Positions 60,312 through 64,000 of a stretch of 64,000 nt of DNA are shown here, in pieces. How positions within the stretch are numbered: position 1 is the first letter of the stretch; each line of letters opens with the position of its first letter. The notes beneath the pieces were generated by a model. That model saw only the letters and a program-made list of their open reading frames with translations. It did not search any database and was not told where the DNA came from. Origin of the DNA: an uncultured Prevotellaceae bacterium (GTDB taxonomy: Bacteria; Bacteroidota; Bacteroidia; Bacteroidales; Bacteroidaceae); contig ONCZ01000001.1 of assembly GCA_900316445.1 (NCBI GenBank), positions 124,001-188,000 on the forward strand. The letters are read 5' to 3'. The translations under genes were made by a program, and so were the position numbers.

Positions 60312-61838
60312 TTACACTCTTGATGCTAATTTCTTTTCAAGTTTTAAACGTTTTTGCTCTTCTTCTTTCACCAAAAGCTGTTCTTCATATTTGACCCATT
60401 CCGGCTCTATATATGGGAGGACAAATACTATGGCAAGTCCTCCGTAAAAAATCAAACAATTGGGGAACTGCATAAGTACTTGGTTTGCGTACCCTCCTAA
60501 TTGGATGGCAACAAATGATCCACATAGCCCTCCACCTATTCCAATTAAGGATCTGTTCTTTAGTTGAAATAGTACGACACGACATGCTCCCAAAAACATA
60601 ATAATTGTTGTTATGATAAAAACGGTAATGCCAATAGGCCCAGTTCTAATCCAAATATAAACGTATTCTGAGTCTGGAGGAATTGTCGCCAATTTGCTGT
60701 ATTTGTTGTTAGAAGGTACATTATATCCCATTCCTAAGCCAATTCCCCATGGAGCATCCTTAATGTATTTTTTTATGGCCTCTTTGTTAATGTCTCGAAC
60801 GTTGGCTGACGCATCGTCTTTATTAAATGCAGAACGCATCCTTCGAATCTGTTGGTTACTATTGCCAATGGATGTGAATATGAGAAGGAAGGCAAAAATG
60901 ACAAACGCAATAGAAAAAGGGATTGCTATCTTGAATGATTTCGACAAGAAAACATAAACAAACAATCCAGCTCCTAAGCAGAAGATAGCTGTTCGTGTTC
61001 CAGACTGAAACATTCCCCAAATCACAACAATTGATATGAAGATAAAGAATATTTTTACTTTCTTGATTCTTGTCGTGATAGATATAATGATGAATGCAGC
61101 AGCACTTGCAGCAGCATTGATACCGTAATTTGCTGCATCGCTAAATGTGGAGAAATATCGGATTAAAGTTCCTGCATTCAATATATGGGTATTCCTTCCT
61201 CGTGTTTGAATCCAAGTGTTTTCGGCTACTGTAAAACCCATGTTTTGTTGTTTCCAAGTCCAAAATGCAGAGAATAGAGTAAACAAAGCCCAGATTTTTA
61301 AATACCTTATTAATGTTTCAGGGGAAGATATATAAATAGAAAAGACCAGAAAAATGTATAGAATCTGGAACGCCATCAGTCTAGCTCCGTTATACCACAT
61401 TGCAACATCTATACCTAAATTGCAGGTGTCATTTAGAATCTCCAGAGTACAAAATCCACACCACACGACTAATGCGAACAGCATCATGTTACCCGCTCTG
61501 TTAAAATTTGGTGTTTGCCGAACATCTATGACAGCAATAGCCAATAATGTCAATTGCAGCATTTCATTTGGTAAAGACGTAGGTATTGGAAGGGTTAGAT
61601 CCTTCATTTGTATAAAATAGTTGACAGTGATCAATGTCCAGAACGTAAACATTCTCCACTTAAAGGCTGCATATACAAAAAGTATAATTAGAGGGGATAA
61701 ACAGATGATTGCAAAAGTGGTAAATCCACTTGACACAAGTTGGTATATTGCAAGCGAAAACAGGAGAAAGAGTAATAGAACTCTTCCTCCGTTTTCATGA
61801 GCGTACACTGATAGTCTGTTTGAATAAACTCTTGCCAT
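60312..61838 (-). CDS. O-antigen polymerase/ligase-like membrane protein (Wzy type)
   Basis: 508 residues, about 11-12 helices. The large loop and IVVIWGMFQSGTRTAIFCLGAG (SGTRTA) fit the O-antigen ligase/polymerase domain (PF04932). Then IKKYIKDAPWGIGLGMGYNVPS (the periplasmic loop with Gly-x-Gly), and PDSEYVYIWIRTGPIGI. A charged C-terminal tail (EEQLLVKEEEQKRLKLEKKLASRV) is cytoplasmic. It links repeat units in the periplasm. ATG abuts the Wzz-like gene stop (TAAATG). Confidence 0.88.
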   Translation of the reverse strand: MARVYSNRLSVYAHENGGRVLLLFLLFSLAIYQLVSSGFTTFAIICLSPLIILFVYAAFKWRMFTFWTLITVNYFIQMKDLTLPIPTSLPNEMLQLTLLAIAVIDVRQTPNFNRAGNMMLFALVVWCGFCTLEILNDTCNLGIDVAMWYNGARLMAFQILYIFLVFSIYISSPETLIRYLKIWALFTLFSAFWTWKQQNMGFTVAENTWIQTRGRNTHILNAGTLIRYFSTFSDAANYGINAAASAAAFIIISITTRIKKVKIFFIFISIVVIWGMFQSGTRTAIFCLGAGLFVYVFLSKSFKIAIPFSIAFVIFAFLLIFTSIGNSNQQIRRMRSAFNKDDASANVRDINKEAIKKYIKDAPWGIGLGMGYNVPSNNKYSKLATIPPDSEYVYIWIRTGPIGITVFIITTIIMFLGACRVVLFQLKNRSLIGIGGGLCGSFVAIQLGGYANQVLMQFPNCLIFYGGLAIVFVLPYIEPEWVKYEEQLLVKEEEQKRLKLEKKLASRV

Positions 61839-64000
61839 TTATTTCGCGTGACTGTTTTCAACTGCTGTTAAGCCCATCTGAGATATGCGGTATACAAAGT
61901 TGTTGAATTTTGTATAGGGCGGTAACTGACCAACGAATTCTTCCACAGCATAACGCTGTGCTTCTGTAAGGTACATGAAGAGAGTGTTCTGGTCTGTCAA
62001 CTGTGCTTGAAGCTCCTTCAAGGCTTTCTGGTCCACATCTTTCCAGGTACGGTTGGCACGGGTAACCAAAAGATTGATAGTTCCCATGTTGAGAAGCCCA
62101 GAAGGAATCGAATTGTCATCTAAGTTCGGATATTCAATGATGGCAATCTCATTGGGCAGAATGTCTGGGCAGATGTCTTTGATGTCCTTAGCCATGATGA
62201 AACGGCTGTCTTCTGCCAGAAAGTCCTCATCGTAGGTCAGACGGCGAACTTGTAAGCCTATAGAAATCCAGTAGTTTTCTAATTCTTGGGCTAAATAACT
62301 CTTACCATTAGCGGCATCAGTAGAGAGCAGATTGAGAACATTCTGCTGACCTTCCTTGAAATTGGGGAGGAGTGCCTTGCTGAGTTGGCGGAGGGCCATG
62401 TCAGCAATGGTCTTGTTGAAACGTCGATAACGCAAGGTGCTTTCTTTCGGGAAGCATCCCATGACAGGAATCTTGGTGATACGTTCCGAACGCATACGAT
62501 CCCGTAGCGTACGATCCAGCAACTCGATGATGAAGAAGTACAAAGCAGTCATTATGAAGGTTAGCAGGAAGGCACCAAGCAAAATCATCATACGATTGGT
62601 GGGTTGGGCATTCATCGGGAACAATGGCGGGTTGAGTACACGGAGCGTAGCTGTCGTCATCTGTAGGTTCTTCTGACGGAGACGTGCTGCATTCAGGGCT
62701 TTTAACATTTCCATATAATTGCCTTCGATAAAGCCGATATGGCGATCTTTACGGCTCAACGTTGCTCCAATTGGTGCATAATAAAGGAACTGCTTATCAA
62801 TATTGGCACGCATGATGTCCTGAGCGCCTAATTCTGCTTTAGTTTTTTCTAATAAAAGCACTTGTTCGAGCCATCTGCTAATCATATCATTGGCTTTAAC
62901 ACCGGTTTCAGTGCTATAAGTTCCCGCTTCAATGTCTTTGATTAAACTACGAACATTGTCGGTGGCATTTTGAAGCATTTTTTCAGCTTTTGCCAATTCT
63001 AATTGAGATTCCACGCCACTACCACCTCCTTCACTGCTCATCAAGCGAAGATTTGAGATACGTGATTGAATACGGGAAATATCCGTTATTTGATTTGTGA
63101 AATCTTTATTTGCCTTGATTATTTTTGCGCGATCTCCTAACTGACGCTCCAAATAATCCATCAAGGCACGTGTTGTAGCTTGATTTTTAAGTAGGTCATT
63201 ATCTGATTTCTGTTGAGTTCCATCCATTCCTGCAATAACTCTGGTTTGTTCACCGTAATTGATGATTCGTTTTTCTACATTGTAGCGAATCAAATCATCT
63301 TCGGCATTGGTCAGGATGCGGTATAGACGAGCTACCTCACGCTCAAAGAACTTAATCACATTATTAGTCTCGCCATAACGGAGTTGCGCATATTGGCGAG
63401 CAAATACTTCATTCAAAATGTCCAAAGTATTATAAGCGATACCCGCATCATTAGCAGAATAGCCAATGTCAATAATATCACTTTTGTTTAATTGCATGAC
63501 TTTCAAACGGCTGGTAATGCTATTGATGCCAAAATAGGGGTGGTAGTTCGTTATACCAAACAAGTAATTATCTTGCGTTGGCTTTTCGTATGCCTTCAAG
63601 TTAGCATATGTGGCATTTTCACTGTTATGATTAATCAGTGCCTTCACATCAGCAGGAACACTATTGTTGAGCTGGCGGAAATGCTCTGCAGAGATGTAGT
63701 TGTTATCTTTGTTGGTATTACCATACATCATACAGCGAGCGAATAAACGAAGTGACACCTCATGGATAGTTACGTCAGTTGTAATCAGTAACATCAAATT
63801 TTTCATGTTTGTATCAGAATGTCCCCCAGCTGTACCTGAACCTCCTTCAATATTATAGGCTGTAATCATTCCTGTATAGATGGTTGTGTTTGTATCATAC
63901 ACACGTTCCATATTACGTGTCATAAACCATGCTACCACCAATGCTATCAATGGCAGGATAATAAGGTACCAACGAATTTTGTATAAGAATCTGACGATAT
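61839..64000 (-). CDS. Wzz/GumC-like chain-length protein with degenerate kinase domain, 5' end cut off
   Basis: The frame is open to the right edge (no stop in 63951-64000), so the gene begins outside. It reads from the first helix (WYLIILPLIALVVAWFM) through a long periplasmic coiled-coil region (about 120-400, TNAEDDLIRYNVEKRI), a second helix with proline-rich start (LNPPLFPMNAQPTNRMMILLGAF), to a cytoplasmic BY-kinase-like domain. That domain has LLSTDAANGKSYLA (Walker A, weak) and IAIIEYPN where kinases have a DxP; no Tyr-rich tail is present. It controls glycan length and links the machinery; the kinase part is probably inactive. First known gene of the leftward operon. Confidence 0.88.
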   Translation of the reverse strand, partial: IVRFLYKIRWYLIILPLIALVVAWFMTRNMERVYDTNTTIYTGMITAYNIEGGSGTAGGHSDTNMKNLMLLITTDVTIHEVSLRLFARCMMYGNTNKDNNYISAEHFRQLNNSVPADVKALINHNSENATYANLKAYEKPTQDNYLFGITNYHPYFGINSITSRLKVMQLNKSDIIDIGYSANDAGIAYNTLDILNEVFARQYAQLRYGETNNVIKFFEREVARLYRILTNAEDDLIRYNVEKRIINYGEQTRVIAGMDGTQQKSDNDLLKNQATTRALMDYLERQLGDRAKIIKANKDFTNQITDISRIQSRISNLRLMSSEGGGSGVESQLELAKAEKMLQNATDNVRSLIKDIEAGTYSTETGVKANDMISRWLEQVLLLEKTKAELGAQDIMRANIDKQFLYYAPIGATLSRKDRHIGFIEGNYMEMLKALNAARLRQKNLQMTTATLRVLNPPLFPMNAQPTNRMMILLGAFLLTFIMTALYFFIIELLDRTLRDRMRSERITKIPVMGCFPKESTLRYRRFNKTIADMALRQLSKALLPNFKEGQQNVLNLLSTDAANGKSYLAQELENYWISIGLQVRRLTYDEDFLAEDSRFIMAKDIKDICPDILPNEIAIIEYPNLDDNSIPSGLLNMGTINLLVTRANRTWKDVDQKALKELQAQLTDQNTLFMYLTEAQRYAVEEFVGQLPPYTKFNNFVYRISQMGLTAVENSHAK

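Noticed and set aside
1-64000. tRNA, rRNA, prophage or intact insertion sequence
   Set aside because: No cloverleaf with CCA-proximal features, rRNA motif, integrase or transposase frame was found by eye.

Overview
The window looks like chromosomal DNA of a Bacteroidota bacterium, most likely Prevotellaceae (Prevotella/Segatella-like). Support comes from Bacteroidota-type promoters (TTTG, about 20 nt, TAnnTTTG), PorT-type outer-membrane protein, DUF1573, DUF3078 and S9 peptidase families, and frequent Prevotella-style short repeats such as GTGAAAAG and TTGAAGATTG tandems and CCCCTCC/GGAGGGG palindromes. No rRNA, tRNA, CRISPR array or intact transposon was seen.

Bases 1-20.6 kb are ordinary, fairly GC-rich housekeeping and accessory sequence. 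They hold a truncated outer-membrane protein, a POT-family peptide transporter and a secreted-type endonuclease/phosphatase fold protein. An operon of two paralogous MFS transporters flanks a DUF1846 protein. Next come a serpin with its lipoprotein partner, an ECF sigma factor coupled to a membrane-anchored barrel protein, an S9 peptidase, YidC, DUF3078, DUF1573 and aspartyl-tRNA synthetase. A lysine/alanine-rich winged-helix protein and a small protein with an acidic tail end the block.

Bases 20.6-64 kb form one large, visibly more AT-rich and mosaic exopolysaccharide/capsule region: about 15 glycosyltransferases, a frameshifted UDP-galactopyranose mutase, six membrane O-acyltransferases, an acetyltransferase, a deacetylase, an SGNH protein, Wzx, Wzy and a Wzz-like protein that carries a degenerate kinase domain. 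Its core, 33.3-42.7 kb, is a phosphonate/polyol-phosphate module. It has a TagB/TagF-like transferase, a TarI/IspD-like cytidylyltransferase, an SDR, and an operon of PEP mutase (fused to a cytidylyltransferase domain), phosphonopyruvate decarboxylase, an iron-type alcohol dehydrogenase and a LicD transferase. A second LicD operon lies beside it under a nearly identical promoter. The simplest reading is that the cell makes 2-hydroxyethylphosphonate, activates it with CTP and lets LicD enzymes attach it to the surface glycan.

Two cross-cutting signals stand out. First, palindromic and simple-sequence repeats are inserted in frame inside at least four protein-coding genes and may have supplied start codons for two. 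Second, several surface-glycan genes have promoters whose -7 box lies only 5-10 bases from the ATG, so near-leaderless transcripts are predicted. Protein families were assigned by reading the sequence, without database searches; exact sugar specificities are not known.
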